Shown here in pieces: positions 1-8,355 of a stretch of 64,000 nt of DNA. The position numbers and the translations under genes are program-made. Where the stretch lies: assembly GCF_023555055.1 (NCBI RefSeq), contig NZ_JAMJPL010000003.1:186001-250000 (forward strand). Direction: 5' to 3'. The stretch is from Marinobacter sp. ATCH36. GTDB lineage: Bacteria > Pseudomonadota > Gammaproteobacteria > Pseudomonadales > Oleiphilaceae. The notes beneath the pieces are model-generated. The model was not told the origin of the DNA. It saw only the letters and a list, made by a program, of their open reading frames with translations, and searched no databases. Every line of letters begins with the position of its first letter. The first letter of the stretch is position 1.

Positions 1-1
1 G

Positions 2-583
2 CGCGAGGTTCACAACCTGACCGTTGGCGATGGCTGGAATTACGGAGAGGACCCCGACCTGTATCCGATCGATGTGGCTCGAATGCGGAGGGTGATTGAG
101 CGTGCCACAGAAGAGGCCGGATGGGGTCGCGAGACCAAGAAGGGGCGGGGCCTGGGACTGGCTTTCCATCACAGTTTTGTCTCCTACACCGCCATTGTTT
201 TCGATGTGGAAGTGGACGATGACGGTAAGTTGACCATCCACCGCGCGGACATTGCCTTCGACTGCGGCCCCCAGGCCAATCCTGAGCGAATCAGAGCACA
301 GATGGAGGGTTCCTGTGTTATGGGCATTGGTATTGCCCTGCAAAGCGAGGTGACTTTCAAGGAGGGAGTTGCGCAACAGGACAACTTCGACAAGTATCTG
401 ATTCCGCGTATGCCGGATGCACCTGAAGTGGTCCGGGTACACCTGATCGACAACCCGAACGACGCCATGGGCGGAGTAGGGGAGCCCGGCCTTCCGCCAG
501 TGGCGCCAGCATTGTGCAATGCGATCTATGCCGCTACCGGTAAGCGAATCCGGCGACTTCCGGTTGGCAACCAGCTGAGCTGA
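2..583 (+). CDS. Xanthine dehydrogenase-type molybdopterin-binding subunit (C-terminal part)
   Basis: Only the last 193 codons are in the window; the reading frame is open from base 2 and the start lies upstream. The sequence matches the C-terminal molybdopterin-binding domain of the xanthine dehydrogenase / isoquinoline 1-oxidoreductase (IorB-like) large subunits. The motif GGVGEPGLPPVAPAL holds the family's catalytic Glu, and it is followed by the usual NAIYAATGKRIRRLP tail. These enzymes hydroxylate N-heterocycles or oxidise aldehydes at a Mo-pterin centre, usually with a small [2Fe-2S] subunit encoded just upstream (outside this window). The XdhC gene follows after 5 bp, so the two are probably co-transcribed. 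The substrate cannot be told from this piece. Confidence 0.85.
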   Translation, partial: REVHNLTVGDGWNYGEDPDLYPIDVARMRRVIERATEEAGWGRETKKGRGLGLAFHHSFVSYTAIVFDVEVDDDGKLTIHRADIAFDCGPQANPERIRAQMEGSCVMGIGIALQSEVTFKEGVAQQDNFDKYLIPRMPDAPEVVRVHLIDNPNDAMGGVGEPGLPPVAPALCNAIYAATGKRIRRLPVGNQLS

Positions 584-588
584 TCTCC

Positions 589-1584
589 ATGCAGAGCCTT
601 GACGTTCAGGTAGTAAAACAGGCACTTGAATGGCTGACTAATGACAGCACCATCTGGCTGTGCACAGTGTTGTCCACCTTCGGTTCTTCGCCCAGGGAGC
701 CGGGCTCACTCATGGTTGCCACCGCTGACGGGAGCCATTTGGGCTCGCTCTCGGGCGGCTGTGTGGAGGAGGACTTTCTGGAGCGCCTGGCTGACGGTGA
801 ATATGAACTTCCTGCTGTCGTCGTTCGCTACGGCGCGTCAGGCCAGGGCGTCGAAAATGCCAGGGTTCGCCTGCCGTGCGGAGGTGTTCTGGAGGTGCTG
901 GTGGAGCGAATGCTCCCATCATCCGATAACCTGGCTCAGCTTGAAAAGGTCATGGGCGCTCTGACAGGCAGACATGAACTCGCTCGATATGTCAGATTGA
1001 CGGATGGCCAGAGTTGGCTGGAGGAAGCTGAGCCAACCGGGCCACGAGTGACCTGGGAAGAGGGCTCCGAACTCGTTCGCATTCAGGTTGGCCCAATCGC
1101 CAAACTGATCCTGGCAGGGTACTCAACCGTCGCTGAAGCCTGTGCAAATTTTGCAATCAGCCTGGGCTATCAGGTTGTACTCTGCGACCCCAGGGAAGAG
1201 ATTGCCCGGAATATGAATCTGCCGGAAGGCGTCGAGTTTATTCCTCAGCTTCCTTCGCTTTACATTGCCGCGGAAGGTGCTTGCTCACCATCAACCGCCG
1301 TAGTTGCAGTCACACATGATCCCCGAATTGACGACCTGGCCATGATGGCAGCTGTAAAAACCGACGCTGGCTACATTGGCGTTATGGGATCTATTCGTAC
1401 TTCCCGGGCGCGAGCCGAACGACTTCGTCGCACCGGCGGGCTGATCGAGGAAGAGATTGAGCGTATTCACATGCCAATCGGCCTAAATATTGGAAGTAAA
1501 ACACCGGCTGAAATTGCATTGGCTATCGTTGCGGATATTGTGCGGATCAGGAAGGGACGTGGTGTCGTTAGTCCTATTTTTTAG
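589..1584 (+). CDS. XdhC/CoxI family molybdenum hydroxylase maturation factor
   Basis: A 331-aa protein with the N-terminal XdhC/CoxI domain (residues about 10-85, including GSSPREPGSLM and GSLSGGCVEEDFL) and a C-terminal XdhC Rossmann domain (about 170-315, with VAVTHDPRIDD and GVMGSIRTSRAR). Family members bind the sulfurated molybdenum cofactor and insert it into xanthine dehydrogenase-type enzymes in the cytoplasm. The gene starts 5 bp after the molybdopterin-binding subunit it presumably serves, which supports that role and a shared transcript. Length and motifs are normal for the family. I leave the symbol blank because the partner enzyme may not be a true xanthine dehydrogenase. Confidence 0.88.
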   Translation: MQSLDVQVVKQALEWLTNDSTIWLCTVLSTFGSSPREPGSLMVATADGSHLGSLSGGCVEEDFLERLADGEYELPAVVVRYGASGQGVENARVRLPCGGVLEVLVERMLPSSDNLAQLEKVMGALTGRHELARYVRLTDGQSWLEEAEPTGPRVTWEEGSELVRIQVGPIAKLILAGYSTVAEACANFAISLGYQVVLCDPREEIARNMNLPEGVEFIPQLPSLYIAAEGACSPSTAVVAVTHDPRIDDLAMMAAVKTDAGYIGVMGSIRTSRARAERLRRTGGLIEEEIERIHMPIGLNIGSKTPAEIALAIVADIVRIRKGRGVVSPIF

Positions 1585-1589
1585 CGCGG

Positions 1590-1755
1590 AAATACCAGTG
1601 ATCGTAACCAGCACGCCATCGTTCATGCGGACAGCGGTAATGCGAAAGCTCAGATTCAGGCCCTCATAAAGGTAACGGGTCTCCATCTGCATGGGGATAT
1701 CCGATTCGACCACACTACAATAGGCCTGGAATATGTCTTTTTCCTTGGCCTCAGG
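1590..1755 (-). pseudogene. PAS-domain gene fragment
   Basis: On the minus strand, in a frame different from the MEDS/EAL gene upstream of it, about 55 residues read like the end of a bacterial PAS domain: IFQAYCSVVESD, then MQMETRYLYEGLNLSFRI and AVRMNDGVLVTITGIS. There is no start codon or signal context, and the frame runs on into the antisense of xdhC. I read it as a leftover of a sensor gene joined to the 3' end of the neighbouring gene by deletion or frameshift. The match is by eye only, so confidence is low. Confidence 0.35.
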
Positions 1756-3115
1756 ATGGGTGTCCAGTGGCCGTGGAAACCGCCGCTGGTTCCGATTCAG
1801 AGTATTCCATCCTGGCCCATAATCCCCCTTGCAGGGTGTCGCAGCCTTGATCGCGCAGGTAGGAGGCCTGTTCACGGGTGGAGACATTGCCGGCAGTTAC
1901 CGCCAGTCCCAATTCACGAGCTATGCCAACCATCGATTCAATGGTTTCCTGGTGATGGCGATTGTTCACACACTCATTGATCAGGGCTTCGCCAAGGCGG
2001 ATCCCATCCACGGAATAACGACCGAAGTACCGCAGGATGGAAGATGAACTGGTAACCTCAGACACCGAAAGACGCACACCAAGGGCCTGGAGGGCTTTCA
2101 GCATAGTAGCTGATTCTTTCGATGACATTTCCAAGGCGTATTCGGGGACTTCAAGCTCCAGCATCTCTCCGGGCAGCCCGCTGTCCGACAGGGCCTCATC
2201 GACCTGTACCGCCAGACTACTGCTGGCGAGGTCCTCACCAGAGACCGGAACCGTCATCCGTAAACCGGAACCCGGCACCACGTACCAGCCCATTGCCTGC
2301 TGACAGGCTCCGTGGAGCAACCAACGGCGGATAGCGTCACTCTGCCCGGCCGCTCTGGCAGCGTCCATCCACTTATCGGGTGCCAAAACACCAAACCGGG
2401 GAGAGTGCCAATAGGGCATAGCAGATACTCCCAGGACCTGGCGGGTCCGCGCACAGACCACCGGACGGAAGTGTCGTGTCATTTCTCCCCGGTCCAGTGC
2501 ATCCGCTATCGCAATGCGCATGGCCGCCTGGTCTGCCGAAGTAGCGGCGGTCAGATGGTATAGAGCCTGGTCACAGGTGGGGAAAACGTGGGAATGTTGA
2601 CTGCAGATGGTCCGGTACGCCTGCTGGCCGCCATCCTGATGAAAGGCGTAGAGATCGTAACCACAAAACAGCGTCACTGGCAGGCGCTCACAAACTCCAT
2701 GCCAGAGATCTTCCAACGCAATTGCGGCGGTTGGATTACCGTCTTCGCAGAGGAGATTGACCAGCTCACCAAAAGCTCTTACCGGTGTTGGAGGGAAAGA
2801 CTCAATACGGTCAAAAACATGCTGCTCGAAAAGGGAGTAAACCGGCATTCCCTCGCGCATGATCTGATCAAGTACGCTGCGGGCATCGAGGATGACAAGC
2901 TGCTCCTCGGTAATCAGACGGCGGATATCCATTCCATCGGCCTTCATCTTCTGCAGCAGCGAATCACGATGGGGCGGAGTCAATAATGCAAGAAGCCTTT
3001 CACCGGCGTCTGCTCCGGCCCGAAAGTAATCAGCCAGGGTGTTCGTGAGGTAGCTGTCATCCTGATAGAACTGGACAAAGTGATCGTGAGGTTTTGCCTT
3101 GAATGCGACCGGCAT
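1751..3115 (-). CDS. MEDS sensor domain fused to a degenerate EAL domain
   Basis: A 454-aa protein starting at ATG 3115 behind a GAGGAG ribosome site. Residues about 8-170 resemble the MEDS (DcmR-type) sensory domain: HDHFVQFYQDDSYLTNTLADYF, then GERLLALLTP. Residues about 205-440 have the layout of an EAL phosphodiesterase, but the signature residues are gone. EAL is replaced by SAM, the DDFGTG loop by SEVTSS, the KID motif by GIRL, and AEGVE by TAGNVS. It therefore probably does not hydrolyse c-di-GMP and may bind ligand or protein instead. The reading frame ends just where a PAS-like fragment begins in another frame, so the C-terminus may be shortened. Confidence 0.75.
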   Translation of the reverse strand: MPVAFKAKPHDHFVQFYQDDSYLTNTLADYFRAGADAGERLLALLTPPHRDSLLQKMKADGMDIRRLITEEQLVILDARSVLDQIMREGMPVYSLFEQHVFDRIESFPPTPVRAFGELVNLLCEDGNPTAAIALEDLWHGVCERLPVTLFCGYDLYAFHQDGGQQAYRTICSQHSHVFPTCDQALYHLTAATSADQAAMRIAIADALDRGEMTRHFRPVVCARTRQVLGVSAMPYWHSPRFGVLAPDKWMDAARAAGQSDAIRRWLLHGACQQAMGWYVVPGSGLRMTVPVSGEDLASSSLAVQVDEALSDSGLPGEMLELEVPEYALEMSSKESATMLKALQALGVRLSVSEVTSSSSILRYFGRYSVDGIRLGEALINECVNNRHHQETIESMVGIARELGLAVTAGNVSTREQASYLRDQGCDTLQGGLWARMEYSESEPAAVSTATGHPS

Positions 3116-3511
3116 GCCAGTTTCTCCTCGCTGTGCATGTGCTTAATTGGCAATCCTGCGTGGTTTGACTCCAGCCAGCGCTCAAGGATCTTGGCCCGCG
3201 CTCCGGGAAAACATGTCAGTACACTACTTGATTTGTATCACACCAGAACTGATGCGCAAGTATCAAAAATCGCGGCGTGGACGGGCATTCTCGAAAATCC
3301 TGTTGTGTCCGCGAACGGATCAAAATCGGTAGGTAAGTTCGACGAAAGTCGTACATAAAATTTTTTTAGAAAACGTTTATCTTTCTTTTTGCAAATCTGG
3401 AACTATTGGTTGTGGTGATTCCGGACAGATTCCATCGTTTGGATCACCTTATGAAGTGTTCTCACGTAAAAATGCCCCGGAAGCGTATGCTCCCGGGGCC
3501 TCAGTAATGGC
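3116..3511. other. Intergenic region, no gene seen
   Basis: About 395 bp between the MEDS/EAL gene and the methyltransferase. Apart from the terminator at its right edge I see no convincing coding sequence. It must contain the promoter of the leftward MEDS/EAL gene, but no clear -35/-10 pair stands out. The A/T-rich stretch near 3355-3400 is the most likely place for regulatory sites. Confidence 0.5.
3467..3499 (-). terminator. Rho-independent terminator of the methyltransferase gene
   Basis: On the minus strand, 12 bases after the stop codon, a GC-rich hairpin (GCCCCGG-x-AGC pairing with GCT-x-CCGGGGC, loop of 4) is followed by ATTTTTA. Stem, loop and T-run fit an intrinsic terminator. Confidence 0.8.
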
Positions 3512-4585
3512 TTATGGACGCGCCTCCAGAACAATATTGAAAGGCGTTTCAGCGGCCCTGCGAACGTCGGTGAAACCTCCATCCTTGATCACTTCCGTCA
3601 ATTTGCGCTCGCCAGCCTGAGCGCCAAGCGCAAACCCGGAATTCTGAGCCAGAGCAGTTGGCACGCAAATGCTTGTAGAGGCTGCGTAGAACAAACGCCC
3701 AACAGGATTGAAGTTATCGCTAAGTTCATCCGCTGCCATGGGCTCAACGATCATCCAGGAGCCGTCTTGCTTGAGCTGTTTCAAGACATGAACGGATGTC
3801 CCAACCGGATCTCCCATGTCATGAAGGGCATCAAAGCATGTCACCAGATCGAAGTCGCCTTCCTGAAAATCACTCGCGGTGGCCTTCTCAAAGCGAACCC
3901 TTTGAGAGTCCAGGCCGTGTTCGTCTCGGTGTGCGTTGGCCGCATCAATTGATCCACCGTGGAAGTCGTATCCGATAAAGGTCGAGTTCGGGAACGCTGC
4001 AGCCATCAACAAGGTAGAATGGCCATGGCCACAACCCAGATCGGCCACTTTTGCCCCTCGCTCCAGCTTCTCGACAACGCCATCCAATGCCGGTAACCAG
4101 CTCTGTACCAGATTGTGTACGTAACCGGGGCGAAAGAATTTGGCAACTGCACAGAACATGCAGTGAGCCTGATCTCCCCAGGCTACGCCTTCGCCGGTAC
4201 GAAAACCTTCGCTCACCTTAGGTTCGTTCTCAAAGGTACTGGCGACGTTCTCAAAGCCTCCGATCATATAGACCGGGCTGTCCTCGTCGGCAAAGACCAT
4301 GGCCTGCTCTGGGGGTAACCGGAACTGCTTCGTTGCACGGTCATAATCCAGATAGTTCGAAGCAGCATGATGAGCCAGCCACTCGCGCAGATAACGTTCG
4401 GAATAACCGGTGCGCTCCGCAAGTTCGACCGAGGTTGCAGGTCCTCGAGTTTCCAAATCACGATACAGACCCAGCCGATCACCAATCCTGACCAACGCAG
4501 CACTGTAGGCCCCACCGAGGTCACCAAGGACCTGGCCCACAAAGGCATTAAGCTTTTCTTCGTCGAATGTTTGTATTGCTTCCAT
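3512..4585 (-). CDS. Class I SAM-dependent methyltransferase with N-terminal winged-helix domain
   Basis: I start it at ATG 4585 (MEAIQTF), six bases after GGGAGA; a longer frame to 4627 lacks a ribosome site. The product is 357 aa. Residues about 25-85 form a winged-helix dimerisation domain like that of small-molecule methyltransferases (SVELAERTGYSERYLREWLAHHAA). Residues about 170-290 are the SAM-binding Rossmann fold, with VADLGCGHGHSTLLMA as motif I and FDLVTCFDALHDMGDP further on. It probably methylates a small molecule in the cytoplasm; the substrate is unknown. An AraC-type regulator lies 153 bp upstream in the same direction and may control it. A clear terminator follows. Confidence 0.85.
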   Translation of the reverse strand: MEAIQTFDEEKLNAFVGQVLGDLGGAYSAALVRIGDRLGLYRDLETRGPATSVELAERTGYSERYLREWLAHHAASNYLDYDRATKQFRLPPEQAMVFADEDSPVYMIGGFENVASTFENEPKVSEGFRTGEGVAWGDQAHCMFCAVAKFFRPGYVHNLVQSWLPALDGVVEKLERGAKVADLGCGHGHSTLLMAAAFPNSTFIGYDFHGGSIDAANAHRDEHGLDSQRVRFEKATASDFQEGDFDLVTCFDALHDMGDPVGTSVHVLKQLKQDGSWMIVEPMAADELSDNFNPVGRLFYAASTSICVPTALAQNSGFALGAQAGERKLTEVIKDGGFTDVRRAAETPFNIVLEARP

Positions 4586-4738
4586 AGTGTTTCTCCCAAA
4601 GATAATAGAGGTATGAGCCTGTCGCATCGCCGAAGTTACTCGCTTGGCTTACAGAAGCCAGGTCGGCAGCAGACTCGACTATATTGGGGGGATTAACACT
4701 GAGGCTGAATGATTGAACGCCCGGCACACATGACCGAA

Positions 4739-5770
4739 CTACCGCATATACTGAGCGGACCGCTCACGACGCCAGGCTGCAGGAGGCAGTCCGAGCGTGC
4801 GCTTAAATGACCGGCTGAAGGCCTCTTCAGATTCGTATCCAACTTCCTGAGCGATGGTGAGCATTTTTGCGTTGGATTCTACGAGCAGATTGGAAGCAAG
4901 CTGCATACGCCAGCATCGCAGGTATTGCATGGGTGGCTGTCCAACCAATTCAACAAATCGGTCCTGCAATGCTGAGCGCGATAGGCCTGCCTGCGAGGAC
5001 AACTTCTCCAGGGTCCATGCTTCAGCGGGTTTGTCATGCATCAGGCTTAAAACCCGGCCGACATGCCGATCCCGCAGGGCAGACAACCAACCTGTCTGAC
5101 TCTCTGGCATATTGCTGAGGTGCATTCGTATGAGGTCGACGAACATCATTTCGCTCATGCGTTCCAGCACAGCTTCCCCGCCAGGCCTGCTTGCGCTGGA
5201 CTCGGTTTCAGCGAGCCTTGCCAACTGAACGGCCCAGCTGTCTTCTGACAATTCGCCGGCACTTGCGTGGATGACCCTTGGCAATGACGAAAGTAACGGG
5301 TTAAAAGGACCGCGGTCACAACCCAGGAAACCGCAGAGTAACGTAGCGACGGGCATGCATGAGCTTCCATCAGACCTGGGCGGAGCAGGTTTAACCTGTT
5401 GATCGTCTTCCTGTCGAACCATAAACGGCAAGCCAGAACGCTTTTTGAAATTCGCGATTATAAATTCGAGGTCGGGCTCAGCTCTCAGTCCTGGGACACT
5501 GGACATTACATGCGGGTCGCCGTGGGGAAACAGAATGACATCTCCCGCATTCATCAGAATAGGGGGCTCACCTGTTATGCCGGCCCAGCAGGTTCCGCCA
5601 AGCACAATATGGTATTCCATCATATGTTCAGACATCGGCATTACAGCGTTGGAAATAAGCGCTGCCATTGGAGCCTCAGTTACCCAGTCTCCGACACATT
5701 CAACGTTGAAAAACAGCGCTCCGCGTAAACGAATACGACGAAGCAGACCGGACAGGACATCTTCACTCAT
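4739..5770 (-). CDS. AraC family transcriptional regulator (cupin sensor)
   Basis: A protein of about 343 aa. I prefer the second ATG (MSEDVLSG, 5770), which lies 8 bases after GGAG; the first ATG at 5776 is only 2 bases from it. Residues about 10-200 resemble the AraC_binding_2/cupin_6 sensor domain (HIVLGGTCWAGI, GDVILFPHGDPHVM). The C-terminal 100 residues are the double HTH: TLEKLSSQAGLSRSALQDRF, then MLTIAQEVGYESEEAFSRSFKR. It binds DNA and probably senses a small molecule. Its neighbours suggest the methyltransferase downstream or paiB, read divergently, as targets. Confidence 0.88.
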   Translation of the reverse strand: MSEDVLSGLLRRIRLRGALFFNVECVGDWVTEAPMAALISNAVMPMSEHMMEYHIVLGGTCWAGITGEPPILMNAGDVILFPHGDPHVMSSVPGLRAEPDLEFIIANFKKRSGLPFMVRQEDDQQVKPAPPRSDGSSCMPVATLLCGFLGCDRGPFNPLLSSLPRVIHASAGELSEDSWAVQLARLAETESSASRPGGEAVLERMSEMMFVDLIRMHLSNMPESQTGWLSALRDRHVGRVLSLMHDKPAEAWTLEKLSSQAGLSRSALQDRFVELVGQPPMQYLRCWRMQLASNLLVESNAKMLTIAQEVGYESEEAFSRSFKRTLGLPPAAWRRERSAQYMR

Positions 5771-6144
5771 TGTCATTGCTCCGGTGGTTAATTTGCTCCA
5801 GGCTCAAGGCTAAAAAATTGATCAAATTCTATTCAACCACAAAGGGCGAGGGAAATCGCTACCTGTGATTGGGCCTGAATATCAGATTCAACGAACTAAA
5901 TGTTTGCTCGCGAATCAGTCTTCAGCCTGATTCAAATAGCTCACACATTTTTTCTCTTTTTCTATCGGGGAAAGACCGCTGCAAACTGCATTCAGGCTAA
6001 AAGAAGGTCCGCAACGTCACTATGATTCATTTACCGAGATACTTGACCGAATGACCGTAGTTGCTGTTTTCCCGGGTGTTGACTTGGACGGTGGTTTCGA
6101 GGGCGGCGTATACTTACTCAATCCGGTCATTTGAGTCGATAAAA
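5771..6144. promoter_or_regulatory. Divergent intergenic region between the araC-type gene and paiB
   Basis: About 370 bp separating two divergent genes, so both promoters must lie here. I see A/T-rich stretches (about 5810-5835 and 5935-5965) but no promoter pair I can defend. The longer open frame running into paiB from 6061 lacks homology in its first 28 codons. Confidence 0.4.
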
Positions 6145-6795
6145 ATGTACCTGCCAAACAGCTTCAAGGAAAATGACACACCCAGACTGCGACAATATAT
6201 TCGCGACTATGGTTTTGGCTTACTGGTGATTGCCGATGGGCAGGGGATTGAGGCAAACCACGTTCCCTTCCACCTTGAGTGCGATAATGACGATTCACTC
6301 GGTTCGTTACATTGCCACGTAGCGAGAAGCAATCCGGTGTGGAAACGTCTCATTGGTGGAGCGAGGGTGCTTGTCGTTTTTCAGGGACCGAACGGGTATG
6401 TTTCGCCATCCTGGTATGCAACGAAGGCGCAGACGGGCAGGGTGGTGCCCACCTGGAATTATCTCGCAGTTCATGCCGAGGGCGTAGCTCGTGTTATTGA
6501 GGATGGCGATTGGTTAAAGCGGCATCTAGGTCAACTGACTGACCAGCATGAATCCCGGATGAACACACCCTGGGCTTTGACTGATGCACCATCGGAATAT
6601 ACCGACAACTTGGTGAAGGCAATCGTTGGTGTCGAGATCAGGATCGAAAGTCTGATCGGAAAACTAAAAGCCAGTCAAAACCAGCCAGAGCAAAACAGGG
6701 TCGGTGTTAAGGAAGGTTTCAATACCGCAGAAGCAGGCTTTAACAAAGCCATGTCAGACTTCATCCAACCCGGGCCGGGATCAGAGCTGGCGTAG
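6145..6795 (+). CDS. paiB: PaiB-type FMN-binding negative transcriptional regulator
   Basis: A 216-aa protein from ATG 6145 (MYLPNSFKE), the canonical start of the PaiB family; the frame upstream is not conserved. Recognisable blocks are EANHVPFHL, GSLHCHVARSNPVWK, VVFQGPNGYVSPSWYATK and VPTWNYLAVHAEG, all characteristic of the PaiB/FMN_bind_2 family with a split-barrel flavin fold. In Bacillus PaiB is reported as a repressor of sporulation and degradative-enzyme genes; the role in proteobacteria is unclear. It stands alone, divergent from the AraC regulator. Confidence 0.88.
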   Translation: MYLPNSFKENDTPRLRQYIRDYGFGLLVIADGQGIEANHVPFHLECDNDDSLGSLHCHVARSNPVWKRLIGGARVLVVFQGPNGYVSPSWYATKAQTGRVVPTWNYLAVHAEGVARVIEDGDWLKRHLGQLTDQHESRMNTPWALTDAPSEYTDNLVKAIVGVEIRIESLIGKLKASQNQPEQNRVGVKEGFNTAEAGFNKAMSDFIQPGPGSELA

Positions 6796-6818
6796 ATGGC
6801 TTCATTTGGAGAGTGGCG

Positions 6819-6915
6819 ATGACAATGAAACGAATCTGGCACGGCTGGGAAAGCACTACTGAAACGTTGGGACGACGTCTCATCGCATTATGAGGTTATC
6901 CAGCAGCGGTTCTAA
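6819..6915 (+). pseudogene. Antibiotic-biosynthesis-monooxygenase-like gene with internal deletion
   Basis: After a GGAGAG site an ATG starts MTMKRIWHGWESTTE, the usual N-terminus of a roughly 100-aa dimeric alpha-beta barrel (ABM-like) family. A shifted frame then gives LKRWDDVSSHYEVIQQRF and a stop, the usual C-terminus of the same family. The roughly 70 residues in between are missing, so this is a collapsed gene. Recognition is from remembered family sequence. Confidence 0.5.
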
Positions 6916-7000
6916 AGAACAAGCTTTAATATCTCATTTAACATAATATACATTATACGCAGTATACAGTTATGGAGTTTGACGCTTAACGATAAACGTT

Positions 7001-7070
7001 TGTACGACCACACAAAGTGCTTCATTTTTCAACGCAAAGTACTTAATTTCCACACAAAGCACTTAATTAG
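7001..7070 (+). repeat. Cluster of three transposon-end-like repeats
   Basis: Three imperfect direct units with the core CAAAGTACTTAA occur at about 7012, 7034 and 7054. The outermost is preceded by TGTACGACCACA. Related units occur in the opposite orientation at 41904-42042, 55492-55517 and 55951-55977. The spacing of about 20-22 bp resembles tandem transposase-binding sites at the ends of Tn7/Mu-type elements. The element they belong to is not identified. Confidence 0.55.
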
Positions 7071-7162
7071 ACGTACTGGCTTCGATCGATGGGATTGTTT
7101 GCTCGGTACCGCCCAAATGGATGATAATCAGGTCAACTTTCCTCAAAGATTGGGGCGGATAT

Positions 7163-7381
7163 ATGGCCAAGGCTCAGGATAGCGCCACTGCACTGCGCGA
7201 TAAGACGATTGCTGAATCGTTAGAGCTCTTCGAGGGCGATGAGGCAGCAGCTGAGCGTTGGCTGCATTCGCCCATTCGCGGTCTCGGATACAAAACCCCA
7301 GCGGAGCTAATTGAGACCCCCGAGGGGGTTGATCAGGTTCGAACATTGATAGGCCGCCTGGAACATGGTGTTTTCACCTGA
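7163..7381 (+). CDS. MbcA/ParS/Xre-type antitoxin domain protein (DUF2384), orphan
   Basis: A 72-aa protein from ATG 7163 behind GGGCGGA. It consists almost wholly of the C-terminal toxin-binding domain of ParS/Xre/MbcA antitoxins: ALELFEGDEAAAERWL-like helix, PIRGLGYKTPAELIETPEG, then QVRTLIGRLEHGVF. The N-terminal HTH half of usual antitoxins is absent. No RES-domain toxin lies next to it; a tyrosine recombinase follows after 176 bp. It may be a truncated antitoxin that still neutralises a toxin encoded elsewhere, or a relic. Confidence 0.72.
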   Translation: MAKAQDSATALRDKTIAESLELFEGDEAAAERWLHSPIRGLGYKTPAELIETPEGVDQVRTLIGRLEHGVFT

Positions 7382-7557
7382 CCGACTTTTGATTTTTGTC
7401 GTGTGCGAAAAGCCTATCCAAAAGCCAAGGCTCCGGTCTTCCGCTGAACATTCCCCTCCCTCTGTCGAGAATTAAAAAAATCCGTTAAAATAACATTATT
7501 ACGGATTTACTAATTGCCCTCTTCTTACGGCCCAGTACTTCATTAGGAACTTTTTCG

Positions 7558-8355
7558 ATGAGCAAATCCGGCCAGGCACGCGTACTTACGCCCGATCAGT
7601 TTGCCCAGCTCCTTGGCGTTATCCAAGAGCATCGCTATCCGGAAAAGAACACAGCGCTGATTCAGATCAGCTTCAAGCTCGGATTGCGAGTTCAGGAAAT
7701 TGCGCTGCTCCAGATCAAGGACGTAGCCGAACTCGGCACTGAAACCTCTAGCCAACGTTCGTTCAAACTTAAAGAAATCCTGGCGTTGCCTGCGGCTTAC
7801 ACTAAAGGTGCCGATGCGTTGAAGCGATCCAAATCCACGTACCAGCGGCGTCGGATCAGTTTTAGTGTTCACGATTTCCACCAGCTTGTTCAGCAAATTG
7901 AAACCATGGCCAAGGCCGACGCCCAGATCAAACCCGAGGATTTTTATCCTGAAGTCAAAAAACATCGTGGTAAATCGCGCGATCTTCCAATGAATGACGT
8001 AGCGCTGAGAACGGCTATAGAAAATTACCTTGCGATCCGCTTGGCAGCGAACCTTTCAGTGAAAAAGACGGATTCTCTATTCCTGACTCAAAAAGGAGGC
8101 CCCTATTCTCCCAATACTCTCCAGGAACACTTTGCTCTCATGCAGAGGCATTGGGCAGGTGTTGAGCGAGCTAGCTCCCACAGTGGCCGGAGGACTCTAA
8201 TGACGAATATCATTCATGAACAAAAAAAGTCAGTTAAAGTCGCGCAAAAAATCGCTGGCCACGTGTCACCGTCAACAACGCTCATCTACGAAGAACCTCC
8301 CGAGGAGTCACTGAAGGAAGCGTTGCTAGATGCCGGGTACAAATATGTTGGTTAG
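7558..8355 (+). CDS. Tyrosine recombinase / integrase-like protein
   Basis: A 265-aa protein with the catalytic layout of phage-type integrases: Arg44 in GLRVQEIALL, His208 and Arg211 in SHSGRRTLM, His235 in AGHVSPST, and Tyr244 as nucleophile in TLIYEE. It is short and lacks an obvious N-terminal arm-binding or SAM-like domain. It should cut and rejoin DNA at a specific site, but no att site or adjacent tRNA is seen. The location, 490 bp inside a transposon-end-like repeat cluster, suggests it is part of mobile DNA. Confidence 0.82.
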   Translation: MSKSGQARVLTPDQFAQLLGVIQEHRYPEKNTALIQISFKLGLRVQEIALLQIKDVAELGTETSSQRSFKLKEILALPAAYTKGADALKRSKSTYQRRRISFSVHDFHQLVQQIETMAKADAQIKPEDFYPEVKKHRGKSRDLPMNDVALRTAIENYLAIRLAANLSVKKTDSLFLTQKGGPYSPNTLQEHFALMQRHWAGVERASSHSGRRTLMTNIIHEQKKSVKVAQKIAGHVSPSTTLIYEEPPEESLKEALLDAGYKYVG

